This document shows, in pieces, positions 1-11,685 of a stretch of DNA of 64,000 nt. How positions within the stretch are numbered: position 1 is the first letter of the stretch; every line of letters starts with the position of its first letter. The notes beneath the pieces were generated by a model that had not been told where the DNA came from, did no database searches, and saw only the letters and a program-made list of their open reading frames with translations. This stretch comes from Paralvinella palmiformis. Taxonomy: Eukaryota; Annelida; Polychaeta; Terebellida; Alvinellidae. The DNA lies in the NCBI GenBank assembly GCA_025642065.1, contig JAODUP010000553.1:52501-116500 (forward strand), read 5' to 3'. A program made the translations under genes and the position numbers.

Positions 1-778
1 TACCGGCAGATCTGGAAGGTCCAGTACCACACGATCGTCGAGCACAGCCTCTACTCGGTACTCGCCTACTTCCCGATCCACAGCGAGTACCGGCCCGAGG
101 GCGAGATCGTCCTCTTCTACATACTGTTCATGGTGGAGAACATCCTGATGGTGGCGCTGCCGTTCAAGGTGACCCCGACGATGACCATAAGCCGGCCTTT
201 CCATCCGACATCCAGGTACTACTTCATTGTGATGCTGCTCATCCTGGTCGGATCCACGGCCGGATTGATCTTCATGTGCGCCTACTACTTCCTCTTCCAC
301 AAATCTCGACATTCCATACGGGACACCCATCTCGGCTGGCTGGCATCGCTTTGCGAGTGGAGGAAGCAGGAAGCCGCCGAAATCACAGTTACCATCCCGA
401 ACGGCCAGAGCCGATCCGGATCGGGCTGTCTTCGGGATATGGCGTCCAGCGACGGCGGCGGGGGTGGTGGAGTAGCCGGGGCCGGCGACGAGGTCTCGCG
501 AGATCTCGACGTGCTGCCCTCTAACGGCCAGAACAGCTTCCACACACATGACGACGGTTCGGGTCTAGTTCGGCGTCATCTGACCGACGTCGACGCTGAT
601 ACCAGCCTACTAAACGCCAACGTCGTCAAGTTCGTCACGTCGGCGCCGAATCCGGAATCTGGATCTCAGAGCGAACGCTTGCTGATCCAGGGAGATGTCC
701 ATCAGGAGACAGATAACCGGCCAAGTGTTCTGGAGGGGGAGGATGAAGATGACGACGATGATCAAAGACATATTATTG

Positions 779-783
<5 letters not shown>
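1..783 (+). CDS. XK-related (XKR-like) membrane protein, C-terminal part
   Basis: The frame is open from base 1, so the gene starts before the window; 260 codons are visible, ending in TAA at 781-783. Two hydrophobic segments can be seen: one around IVLFYILFMVENILMVALPF and one around YYFIVMLLILVGSTAGLIFM, the latter followed by CAYYFLFHK. The EN in the first segment, the spacing of the two segments and the YYFLFH after the second fit the end of the XKR family. Family members sit in the plasma membrane, and some act as caspase-activated phospholipid scramblases (family knowledge, not shown here). The remaining roughly 150 residues form a polar cytoplasmic tail with a glycine run, an acidic EDEDDDDD run and a terminal HIIV, which could be a class II PDZ ligand. 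The region is clearly GC-richer than the DNA downstream. Another multi-pass family is possible, because only two membrane segments are visible. Confidence 0.68.

Positions 784-863
<80 letters not shown>
781..863. repeat. (TA)n(GA)n compound microsatellite at a stop codon
   Basis: About 18 TA units run straight into about 23 GA units. The TA tract begins within the TAA stop codon of the XKR-like gene, so it lies in that gene's 3' UTR. Confidence 0.95.
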
Positions 864-867
<4 letters not shown>

Positions 868-1390
868 TGGATGGAATATTTTGTAAATATAACTTATCAT
901 ATTTGTAGATAAAAATACACAACATCCTTACGATATTGCTGTTTCATATATATAATATATATATTTATATATATGTGTGTGTGGGTCTCACAGACAAAGT
1001 TATAAACAGCTCATTAGGTATTTATTTGTCCACAATAAACCATTTACACGTTCAAGTAAGTTCAAGTAAGTAAACGCCGACTTAGTAATAAAAACTCCTT
1101 GTTATCTCTATAGGATCATCACAGATCTTTAAAACCTTTAATTACGTCATTAACTTTAGTCTATTAACTGTCACTGTAGATGTTAAGGGTCACACAAAGT
1201 TAACTTTATGCTTCCTCATTGCATTAGCATTTACCAAAAGGTATTAATCTCTTGTATCTCTCCCGTCCTCAGACTATATTATACACACAGTATTGTTGAC
1301 AAAGTATTCACATGTGTATATGTTTGGAGTTGTGTATGTGTGTATGTGTGCACTTTTTTTTATGTGCGTTTAGAAAAAAATGTAAATGCT
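864..1390. other. 3' flank of the XKR-like gene
   Basis: AT-rich sequence with short TA and GT tracts. It is probably 3' UTR and intergenic DNA. I see no coding region. Confidence 0.5.
1034..1039 (+). terminator. possible polyadenylation signal AATAAA
   Basis: This AATAAA lies about 250 bases after the XKR-like stop codon, in AT-rich sequence. The position is reasonable for a 3' end, but the hexamer is common by chance here. Confidence 0.3.
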
Positions 1391-1518
1391 GTTGTTTTGC
1401 GGCCACTTTTAGGTACACGTTAAGCTAAATGGGCCGAGCAACCTCCAAAGGTTATGAGGCGAAATGAAAGCTGAAACAACCTTACGACATATCTCGGCCA
1501 GGGTTTGAACCCTGGTGC

Positions 1519-1519
<1 letters not shown>
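1391..1519 (-). mobile_element. SINE family A copy 1 (partial)
   Basis: The inverted tail-side block (ggccactttt, aagctaaatgggccgag, gaaacaacctt) leads to a degenerate B-box-like ggtttgaacc. The tRNA-like head is cut off by an adjoining (TA)n(GA)n array, so the copy is truncated at its 5' end. Confidence 0.75.
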
Positions 1520-1559
<40 letters not shown>

Positions 1560-1568
1560 GGAGAGGGG
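1520..1568. repeat. (TA)n(GA)n compound microsatellite
   Basis: The TA tract is followed directly by a GA tract, and the pair abuts the broken head of SINE A copy 1. Confidence 0.9.
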
Positions 1569-2054
1569 GGGGTAGATGTCGTCAGCCTATGAATCACAGA
1601 TAATCGAATTTTCATACGCAACAATTGGGCTACCCATTTGGAAACGGAACTTGGTACAAGTACCGGAAACGCATACGAAATGTCTCATTTGACGCACGAA
1701 ATTCCAATAAACAACGATTTCGTGTGGTTCAAAAGGAGACCTATACACAGTCACACTTCCCTGGCGCAAATACTCCAAATTCATCGATGGGTTCGAATTA
1801 CTCCACAATAATAACACTTATATTAACCGCACATACATGAACGGCGATGAAAGGCAGAAAGAAGCCTTTTGTGAACTATCGGTGAAGTTTACAGCCTCGA
1901 ATTGAACTCATACAAAATGTGTCTAGTGTAGTGTACTAGTGTACTGCTAGTGTACACTGGGCCTCTACTTCGACAGGTTCCATTGACTAATCTAAAAATT
2001 GTGAGTAACACTGTACAATGGGTTATTACTAGACTAGAATAGAACATCGCCCCT

Positions 2055-2091
<37 letters not shown>

Positions 2092-2412
2092 GGGGGGGGG
2101 GCGTGTCCAGTACAGTTCTATTATTGGACTAAACAGTGTGATTTTAAAAGTACCACTGTGGTTGTTGTTGTTGTTGTTGTTAATGTTGTTGTCATAGTAC
2201 CGTTCTGAACTGTCATATTAACCAAAATGTGGTCGCCCTTTACAACAAAGTGTCCATAGTTATCTGTTGTATTCTAGTAACAATTTCATAATTAGCTATT
2301 GATTGTGTACATTTAAAGGAATAGTTTTATCAAAATAAATAATTATATTGCTAGTGCGCAGATTATACAAAGGCGCAGTAATGCACGCACACACACGCAT
2401 ACAGAACAATCT

Positions 2413-2447
<35 letters not shown>

Positions 2448-2572
2448 GTATACACGTTTTCATCCAGTGTTTACCATGTCACAATCGCATTCAATTAACA
2501 GTTAGTTTTCACATGTATACACAATTATGTAGAGTGTAGAGTATTTGTAAATTTTCCCTTCAATAGCCAATG

Positions 2573-2619
<47 letters not shown>

Positions 2620-2924
2620 TCACATTTAGACTTTTGGAGCCTCTAAACTATATAAACCTTGGAAGTCCCTTGTTAAAAGGTTACACCAGAAGGTCTCACA
2701 GGGGCGTACCAAGAGAGAACCTTGGTTGACCAGAAAAAAGGAAAACATCTTATGTGCCATTTTAAAACTGCACACAAACTTGCTACACAAAACATGATAA
2801 AACTATAAACACATAAAAGGCTGAATAAAATGTTAAAAGCCAAATAAATTCTGTTTTTTTTTGTGAGACCACTTTAGATTGTAAGTCCTAAGCTGCTGCT
2901 TGTTTAGCTTGGGCCAAAATCTGG

Positions 2925-2972
<48 letters not shown>

Positions 2973-3659
2973 GTAACACTAATATAAATAACAGAAATAA
3001 GAGGGAAATAATATGAAACTTTAATAGACAGACCCTCGCCTTGTTGACAAGATGGCGGTGAACTCAACCTTCGCTGCATTGGCTATTTTCTTTCATGATT
3101 TATTAAATCGTAATTAACTCTCAGTAGCGATTACGACGTATACAATACTGGATCGCAAACCTATAACAGAGGCAGAAATTATGGACTTAAGGCAGCTAAA
3201 CAAGTTCCGTACACAGTGTTTCATTCATCACAAAATACAAAATTGGGAATAAGTCATTGTATCCATATTCCTTAATTTCCAGTTTCGTTATATCGATATT
3301 ATGCTGGATATCGTACTATATTGATAAATAGAGTGTGTGTAATAATCTTTTATTTTATTAATATATATTTGCAAATCCTGTTATATCAGAACAAGGTAAT
3401 ACAAATAAACAAATATTTTGACTAAGGATGTAAGATTAAAGCAACCTAAATGGTTCTGTGACTAATTCGAATTTTAGAGAATAGTATCTCCAAAACAACA
3501 CTTTTTGACCTTGGTATAATTATTCCCGTGAGGGTGTACCGACTTCCGGATTCGTTCCTGATATTGTATATTTTGTTCTTCATTCATCAGGTAATTACTG
3601 TGGGGTAATGTCGGCTTGTGCGCCGTTTTCGTTAAGAAGTCTGGATCTGAAGCGAATTG
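1569..3659. other. intergenic region with simple repeats
   Basis: No gene is seen. It holds a (GT)n array at 2054-2090, a short (GTT)n array at about 2160-2181, and (TA)n arrays at about 2417-2444, 2577-2616 and 2928-2970. Open frames are short and biased by the repeats. Confidence 0.6.
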
Positions 3660-3676
3660 TGGCGAAGTGGTATGGT

Positions 3677-3756
3677 GATAATGATGATGATGATGATGAT
3701 TGATGTTTTACGGCCACTTTTGTGCACAAGGTAGGCTAAATGGGCCGATGGTATGA
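3677..3756 (-). mobile_element. SINE family A copy 2, severely 5'-truncated, with target-site duplication
   Basis: Only the (ATG)n tail and about 50 bases of the 3' body remain. The 17-base direct repeat tggcgaagtggtatggt occurs at 3660-3676 and 3757-3773 and brackets the insert. This is the signature expected of target-primed reverse transcription with 5' truncation. Confidence 0.85.
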
Positions 3757-3844
3757 TGGCGAAGTGGTATGGTAAATGTGTGGCAAATAAAAACAAATAT
3801 ATCTCAATACATATATAGTCAAGGTAGTAAGTACTCGTAACATT

Positions 3845-4037
3845 ATGATGATTGATGATGATTGATGCTTTACGGCCACTTTTGTGCACATGGACGGCTA
3901 AATGGGCCGAGCGACCTCCAAATGTAATGAAACTAAGTCAAAGATGAAAGAGCCTTCAGATATGCCCCAACCGAAATTCGAACACGGGTGGTAGTGATCT
4001 GTGGTCCAAACGCTACCGCTAGACCACGGACGCGCCC
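3845..4037 (-). mobile_element. SINE family A copy 3, nearly full length
   Basis: A tRNA-like head in reverse orientation (gctaccgctagaccacgg, attcgaacacggg) is joined to the family body and an ATC/GAT tail. The flanking repeat ctcgtaacatt occurs at 3834-3844 and 4038-4048. Confidence 0.9.
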
Positions 4038-4112
4038 CTCGTAACATTGTGAAAACTAGGCCAAGTCATAAGTAGCATATAGAACGATTGTTAGTTTACC
4101 AAATCATATGTT

Positions 4113-4552
4113 GTATATACTTGTGTATAAGTCGATCTCGTATATAAGACGGGATCAGTATATCAGTCACTATAGCTGGAAACCGCCCAACTCGAATATA
4201 AGACGAGGCAGAATTTAAAACCTTGAAAAGATCTTATTATGAGAAATATGTCGTTTTCTTTTTAAACTAGTGGTAGAGATATGTGGTACGTAAAACTGAT
4301 TTTACATATCAGTGATATTTATGCATAAGACCAGATACTGCTGGTACTCTTAGCTTTATGAAACGAATTAAAATTGATAACTACGAATTAAATTGATCCG
4401 TTTAGTAGAAATACGAGTAGATCTAACTGAGACATAAACATTTATTGTACCTAGTATCACTCACCAGACATGACGTTTTTTTCCGTCTGACTCGTGTATC
4501 AGACGAGTATGGTTTCAATGATTAAAACCTCGTCTTATACACAAGTATATAC
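4113..4552. mobile_element. MITE-like element with terminal inverted repeats
   Basis: The left end, gtatatacttgtgtataag plus tcga, is matched in reverse complement at 4530-4552 with one mismatch in 23. Related motifs (tataagacga, cgaatataagacgagg, gtatcagacgagt) recur inside. Flanking TA fits a TA-targeting transposon of Tc1/mariner or pogo type, which is inference. There is no internal open frame of note, so the element is non-autonomous. Confidence 0.75.
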
Positions 4553-4699
4553 GGTACGTCTTGTTAATATTATATCATAGCGTTCCGGAGTAGAGCTAGT
4601 CATTATTTATTTATAGTTATTTATAAATACTATCATTATGATACGGACGAGTTAAATTGCCGTTTGATTATGAGGTGACTGAATAAATATTTCGCTATC

Positions 4700-4851
4700 G
4701 AGTGAATGAGTGAGTGAATGGGTGAGTGAGTGGGTGAATGGGTTGGTTTGTGAGTGAGTGAGTGAGTGAGTGAGTGAGTGAGTGAGTGAGTGAGTGAGTG
4801 AGTGAGTGAGTGAGTGAGTGAGTGAGTGAGTGAGTGAGTGAGTGAGTGAGC
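4700..4851. repeat. (GAGT)n tetranucleotide array
   Basis: About 37 units, degenerate at the left edge (gaat, gggt variants) and near perfect from about 4750. Because the period is four, several frames stay open, giving artefactual Thr-His-Ser-Leu repeat frames on the minus strand. Confidence 0.95.
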
Positions 4852-6388
4852 GTACCGCATGTCGAATCTGAGTGAGTTCACATAAAACCTGTACACAACT
4901 GTTCGTAATAGGCAATGTCACACATGGGTGCGCGCACGCTCGCCGGCACACACGCAAACACACACAACACACACACATATCCATTTATCATTGTCAAAGT
5001 GTCAAAAACCTGTTTTGGTCTACAAAAATGTACTCGTTAAAACCAAACCAGTAAAGAACCGCGCTGACATTGTCTCAAAACATATCAGAAAAAATGCCAT
5101 ATATCTGATATATCAGCAATATATTGACATATGTCTGATACTCTCCGTGATATATTACTGATATAGTGCTAACTTACACCAACACACGTCCAACCATACG
5201 TCATGGCTACTGCAGTCCCCGGATGTTAGTCGTGTCTATTTATTATACAATCTTCAACGCGACACGACATTAGGAAATATTGTCTGGATGTAATCGCCAT
5301 AATTGATATATTTTTGTTGTTTGTTGTGTTTTTGTTGTTTTTGTTTTTGTTTACTTATTTTTGTCTATAAGTGTGTCTGGCTGTTCGTTTGTTTATTTGT
5401 TCGTTTTGTTTTTGTTTCTTTGTTTGAAATGCGTGTGCAAGCACGTGTGACTGGATGATTGTATACCTGTCTGCCTGTCCCTTTATCTGGCTGATTGTCT
5501 ACATGTATGTATGTATGTATGTATGTATGTATGTATGTATGTATGTGTATGTGTGTCTACTTCCTTATTTGTCCATCTCCCTGTATGGCTGGCTGTTCAT
5601 CTCCTCCTTCCCTGCCTGTCTGCCTGCCTGCCTGCCTGCCTGCCTGCTTTCTCGTCTGAATATGTGTCTGTCTCTCTGTCTATTCGTCTTCATGTGGAGA
5701 TCTTTGGCTGTGTTGTCGACAATTCAAACCAGATTCATCTGTATATTGTGGCAAAAGTATTTCACCCGTATGATGTACTCTGATCAGACCATTACCAGCT
5801 CAGGCTCGCCATCTGGCGAGGGCCATAAGAACTACAGGTGTAGGGTAGAAAATTATACCAAACAGGGGTGGGCTGGTACTTTAAGCTGGAAAACCGACAG
5901 TTCACAGATCAATAGGACTCGGAACATTGGTACTAATCTTTTAGTGATAAGTATTGTTCACAATCAATAACAAAGGTATGATTATTGAGATGTTCACTTA
6001 GCACACAGATAATGATTCAAGTCGGAATCATATCCTTAAGTAAGATAACTATAAAAGAACACAGGTTGCCTCCCAGGAAACCTCATCCCTAATTCAAGTG
6101 TTCACCAAATAACAACAACAAAGGCCATTGCGGAACTCTGTCTTTCTGGTTTTCATCTCAACCAAAATACAGATATCTGTAAGACATAGAACTTAATTTG
6201 TAAAATTACTACTTTATTGTTTTAAAGATTATATAATCGACACAAACTTAATATACGACTATAGATCCAGCCGATATTTATTACACGAGTTCTACTGATC
6301 TATAAATGACGTCAAATTTATTGTCCTGTAACAATTACGTAAGGTGTATTATAAGGGATAACAATAGGTGCATCATCATCATCATCAT
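4852..6388. other. intergenic region with tetranucleotide runs
   Basis: No gene is seen. It contains (GTAT)n at about 5503-5545 and (CTGC)n at about 5614-5647. The open frame running through both is cysteine- and leucine-rich because of the repeats, and I do not regard it as coding. Confidence 0.55.

Positions 6389-6470
<82 letters not shown>
6389..6470. repeat. (TG)n array
   Basis: About 40 uninterrupted TG units, preceded by a short (ATC)n run. Confidence 0.95.
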
Positions 6471-6474
<4 letters not shown>

Positions 6475-7303
6475 CGTATGGTAAATGCATGTACACACAC
6501 ACCGAAGACCCTAAAATATCTGTAATTAATTACCAGCTAAGTTCCAAGCAAGATTCCTCTTTCAGTAATGTAATTTCCTACACTTTAAAATCTAAATATG
6601 ACATTTTTAGCTGGAGGGGGGCTATCCAATAATGTCTTAATGTTTTCCGCCCAGGTTTAAAAGCTTAAATCTTCAACTCTCGACACACCCGTGGGCTCGG
6701 GATACTTGAGTGAAGAATAAGCTATAAACCCAAATATATCCAGCTATTCCCATGAGTCTCTACGGGAACCAATTTCAATCAAATAGAAACCCGACGGGAC
6801 CACCTGAAGTAAGAAAGTGGCGAACTTCGGGATCAGCACATTTAAGTCAATAAGTCATGAATATATTGCAACCTTACTGAATATACTGAATAATTTTGTT
6901 GTAAATGTGTGAGCCGGTTATATTCATAGCGCGAAGACGCAATGGATGTATTCGGGGTTCCAATGACATATGCAATTGAAGCGTATGGCAAATTATTGAA
7001 TTGAATGAACGTCAGCAGAAATGAGGGAGGGGTGTAAAAACAGAGAAAATCAAATCAAAATGCCGAGGTCTTAGCGAAGGCTTAATTGTAATCACACATA
7101 CGTTGTATATGATTTGTAAATAAAGTACTATACTACTATACTACCATTAGTTATGATAATTTATTAATAAGCATGTCCATTGATGATTTGGATCGGGTTC
7201 AATCTGGTACTAATGTGGTATCAGTTTGTTGGTCAGTGTTATGTGTTATCGACCATATATCATGTTGATGATCCCATGTATAAAAAATAACTATGTTAAA
7301 TTT

Positions 7304-7338
<35 letters not shown>

Positions 7339-7478
7339 TTTACACATTTATCAACACCTAGACACATGTCGTGTGGAAGTTGTGTGGAATAATTATTTTG
7401 TCCATTCTCATTATTTAAATTTACATGTTAAGAATTTTAGACCAGATGTAACAACTGTATGAGGCGCTATACAAATGT

Positions 7479-7510
<32 letters not shown>

Positions 7511-8222
7511 GGTATATAAAAGCTAGTAGTTTGTTTTGGCCTTTACACTGGTCACACTTGGAACAGATAGCTGAAGGGTGAATCTATAGGGAAACATCCG
7601 CGAAACCCGGGTGTAATTTGAGTTCGTACCTGGAGACTTATAGCACCATCCTCAAACCACTATTCTGTAAGATTGTTCGTACACCACATAGAAGGTGAAT
7701 AAATATAGATGTAACTCCGTGCTTCCTATTTCTAGCGTTTATTTTTTTAAAGATCCTTAATTTCGGTTGAAATGCGGGAAATCGATTTTCCCACGCACGA
7801 GTGCGGGAGATTTGATGAAATTACTAGAGTCTCCCGCCCAATGCGGGACATCTTAACACGTATGCATACCGATGAGGAAATTCACCAACCTACGCTGAGC
7901 TCTGGCCGAGGTAACACACAGATGAAAGCTACCTTTTAGATGACCTTTCGTCAGAGCCCGCGTCACATCCTGATGCTGTCTGGATTATCGACTTCCGGTG
8001 GTCGATTGACACCATGATACGCTATTATTGTCGAGTACACAGTAGACCAGCCTTATAAATAACCGTGTATTTCTAACCCAGCTCTACATTATAATTCTAA
8101 CAAGTCTGCTGAGTCAGATATTACAGACTTTGATGACTGTGTTAGAAGTAACCGGCTAGACAGGAAACCGAGTTCCAGGCTAAAAATAGCCACCAATCAC
8201 ACGACAGAAGCTTTTACCAAAG
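6471..8222. other. intergenic region
   Basis: No gene is seen. A (TA)n tract lies at about 7307-7334. At 7460-7509, ggcgctatacaaatgt followed by (ATT)n looks like the 3' terminus of a non-LTR element or SINE. Confidence 0.5.
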
Positions 8223-10520
8223 ACTATTTATAACAAGACGTGTTACTTCGCGTTTTAACATGGGACGCCATTTTGAATTCATGGAGCGCCAGGGCCCTAG
8301 CGACCGGAGGTAGATTGTCACAGAAAAAGTATGCACAAATAAAGACATCCCCGAAAGGAAATTAAAGTTAGTGTAAAAATTTGATATGATCTGGCTTTTT
8401 TTAAATAAAGTATATTTAAAAATAAGCATAACAATTTGAAGTAGACACGCCCCTACTTGACATGACTCATTCAGTAGGCCCAACCAGGATCTATCTAGAT
8501 CTATATTTGTTTCAAACAAAATCTTATTAAATTTTATTGAACAATATCAACCTATTTATCACAAAATGGGTATGTAAGATATACATAAGCTTACAGTTAC
8601 ATGTACTGGAGCCACTGAAGATGTTATGTATATTTTACTTTGTTATTGTTAATAATATAATTGGACTTCTAAAATTACATTACTACGATCAGATAATGTT
8701 TCCCTAATTACAATAATTATAAGTAGCTGAGTATTTACATGATCACCTGCATCCATATTTATTTTTAAACGTAAGCAATTGGTACTTATTGATATATATG
8801 GACTTCTATTTATAACTTAAATGTTATGAAATTAATTATTAAATACCTCAACTAGTGGTAGAAACATTCATTTTGTTATTTTTTCTATTGACAGAAGTAA
8901 AAGATGGGTTATTAATTGTTGTCGTTCAGATATATGATGAGGAAAGATTTAAATTACTTGAATACTAATTGTAGAATGTATGATATGCACTTCACTGAAA
9001 CGGAATTCATGAACCAGACAACTTATCTAGAATGCTATTCCAACTATTTTTGATGTACCAAATCCACCGCATGCATCCACTGAAATCAAAGAGGAAGGCA
9101 TTAACAGATAGGAGACCTATACAGGAGACAGGGCCAGCTGTGATGGTAATTAATATTTATAAATATTAATGGTGAAAATTAGTATTATAAAATTAATTAA
9201 ATAAGAAACAAGGCATCAAACCCATGAAATTTTGTCAGCCCATTTCATATCTTAATACAAAAAACTATTACCAACACCTGAATTAGTACTTGAATGTTCA
9301 GCTCATGTGCTTTAATTGGAACACTTCTCTTCATAACTTAAATGCATATCAAATAAAATTCTTTAACCAACTTGAAAAAAGGAAAACATGTGTTTACATA
9401 TTGTGTGTGCACTTAATGGTTCAAGTCATTAGTTTACAAGGTATTGTTCTGTTTCAGTCCTTGAAGTTCTATGATGATGAGATACCATATAAACAGACCA
9501 ATCTCTTGGATACAGATTTACTGTTGGATGTGATAGATGAGTTTGAGTTATCTGTTACAGTAGTCAATGCATGTGTCTATTACATCTCTGGGTATATCCT
9601 GTCTAACTTTAAACAGTTCACTGATCTAGACTAAATGTCATATTTTTGTAGTAGTGGTTGTTTAGAGCTGGAAGTAATTTGGGTTATTCTGTCCATTTGA
9701 TAACAAATGACTGATTCTAACTATAGATGAACTCGTGGCAAAAGAGAGTTTGATGCCAGTTAGTGTATGAAAGTACTAATTTCTCTATCTCTAACATGTT
9801 AACGCAAACATAAACATTGTTAATAGTCCATGTATATTCTTTGTTCTCAGCTGGGCAGGCCTATATTGCATGGTCTATATTATTGAGGTGTAGACTTTAA
9901 ATGAACTTATAATGTTTTTAGTTAATATATGATAAACGGACATGATGAATATATGGTGAATTGTGTTATGGTTACGTTATAATAGCTGTATATATCATTA
10001 TATGTATATATCCAAATAAATCCAAAAAAATTGGACTATGATAAACTGGCATGATGAAAATATGTTTATATGCATTTACCTCATATATACGTAATTGTTT
10101 TCATTAAAAAAAAACTTGTGAAAATTACGCCTTCAACACACAGAGCTGTGAAATAACCTAAGCCACGTTCAATTATTTTCTGATCAGCTGTCAAGTGATC
10201 GCAAATTGTAGGCTATGAATTAATTAAACTTGTGACTGGGCTGTGAAATCACTTAATTCTTTATAATTTACAGTTTTAGAGCTTCGTTTCCTTCGATATC
10301 ATGTGTGCACAATTAAAGTGTTAATTAATAAAATAGTATGTGATCATGTAACATATAGTACTAGTATTGGCAATTCATTTCAACCATGCGCACACATGTA
10401 CACGATCACATAAGGACAACCAGAGAGCTTTTGTTTATCTGAGAAATACATTCGGTCGCTGGAGGCGCCACTGGTTCAAAATTCAACATGGCGCGGCAAG
10501 AGTAACGCCTCTCTATATTT
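8223..10520 (+). mobile_element. decayed THAP/P-type DNA transposon
   Basis: Left block 8223-8310 (with gacgccattttgaatt and agcgaccgg) resembles the reverse complement of right block 10451-10520 (gcgccatgttgaatt, agcgaccga), giving imperfect inverted ends about 2.3 kb apart. Between them lies a broken THAP-like coding remnant on the plus strand. The inverted-end alignment was done by eye and contains small gaps. Confidence 0.5.
8985..9634 (+). pseudogene. THAP-domain protein / P-type transposase remnant
   Basis: Three reading frames must be combined to follow the resemblance. MHFTETEFMNQTTYL (from 8985) looks like the HF(T)..F segment of a THAP zinc finger. AIPTIFDVPNPPHA follows in a second frame and resembles the usual end of a THAP domain. 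HPLKSKRKALTDRRPIQETG (to 9145) follows in a third frame. A plausible GT at 9146 and AG at 9457 would splice in phase to SLKFYDDEIPYKQTN..., which ends with VNACVYYISGYIL and a stop at 9632-9634; that last motif resembles the conserved (Y)(I/V)AGYI segment of THAP-associated transposases. At least two frameshifts make this a dead copy. THAP domains bind DNA through a C2CH zinc site, but the N-terminal cysteines are not recognisable here. The remnant lies between the inverted ends at 8223-8310 and 10451-10520. Confidence 0.5.
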
Positions 10521-10531
10521 AAGCTCTCTGG
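10420..10531. repeat. inverted repeat, 11-bp arms
   Basis: ccagagagctt (10420-10430) and aagctctctgg (10521-10531) are perfect reverse complements enclosing the right end of the THAP element. This could be a subterminal or terminal transposon structure. Confidence 0.55.
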
Positions 10532-10630
10532 AAGTACTTTATTAAAACCCATCGCTTGGTGCGCTGCAATCGCGCTTTGTTATACCCTGTTGTTTATTGA
10601 TTTTCTGTGCTCTGCCTAACCTGGAAAAAC

Positions 10631-10965
10631 ATGTCTGCCGAATACAACCTTCGGTATGTTGACAGTGAGTAAGCTGAAATTGGGTTAACAGACGAAAAAA
10701 TCACAACCTTCGGTCTATAAGTTAACTTCTTTACTCTCTTTTTTGCTCGTCTTCGTGATTTAGCTTGTGGAATCCATGTGGAAAGCTGGTATGCCGCTCC
10801 AAACATTCAAACCTGCCCATTTCTCACTTCTCCAACCGTAGTGGTAAATTAATATTTATAATATTATTATTACAGATGAAAGTGGTAATGGCACCGACAC
10901 CATCTTCAACAGATGCGTTGCCTATAATCTCATTTACGCCGACATTATATGTTTCGGGTATTTGA
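10631..10965 (+). CDS. possible three-exon small protein, unknown
   Basis: The proposed exons are 10631-10664, 10764-10843 and 10876-10965. The start is ATG in aaacATGTC. Exon 1 (MSAEYNLRYVD plus one base) ends at a strong donor, gtgagtaag. Exon 2 starts after gatttag, completes the split codon and ends at GTG before gtaaat. Exon 3 follows attattacag and runs to TGA, giving 67 residues with matching phases. There is no recognisable domain, no membrane segment and no known family. A TATA-like tatatttaa lies about 120 bases upstream. Short exons can be fitted by chance in such DNA, so this is a weak call. It sits just outside the THAP transposon relic and could belong to it. Confidence 0.2.
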
Positions 10966-11648
10966 AGGATATATGACTCAAAATGTTTCAAAATAAATCA
11001 GAAATTAAATCATCAACTCACAATATGGTCTGTGAATGTGTACATTAGCTGGCACTAATGTTACGTTGAATTAAAATTGAATGTCCAAACAGTCCCAGCG
11101 GTGATCACATTCTGGATATTTCGTCTTTTTTTGAAGATTTAGGAACAAAAATGAACACTGGAAATAAATATGAAGAAGATGATGATGATGATGATGATGA
11201 TACTAATAATAATAATAATAATAATAACTTGTTGTTTGGTACATGATCAATAATAATAAACACATTTATAACTCGCATAAGTACCAATTACAGAGTCCTG
11301 GTCGTGGTATAGAATTTCAATATTACCCGCTGTGTAGGTGATGTTTCATCTACCACTGCATGGGTCAACCACACACCAAATCCTTCGATATTCCAACAAG
11401 TAACTTTGGATAAAAAGCACCGATATTGGATGTGTGAGTCAGTCAGTCAGTCAGTGAGTCAGTAGTTTGCTTAGCCTCTACAATGGTCAGACAATGACAA
11501 GAGAGGACGAGGCGCAATGTACGTCTGGTGTTTGAAATATCTCACAAACACGGACATCACAGAAATTCGAATCCTGATACTAGGATTTTGCAGCCACACA
11601 CCAGGCAGAATAGTAGACCAATACGCACGGAGCCACGTCCTGACTATA

Positions 11649-11685
<37 letters not shown>

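Noticed and set aside
5455..5970. 171-codon frame rich in Tyr-Val-Cys-Met and Cys-Leu-Pro-Ala
   Set aside because: The first half is translated GTAT and CTGC repeats, and the rest has no recognisable protein.
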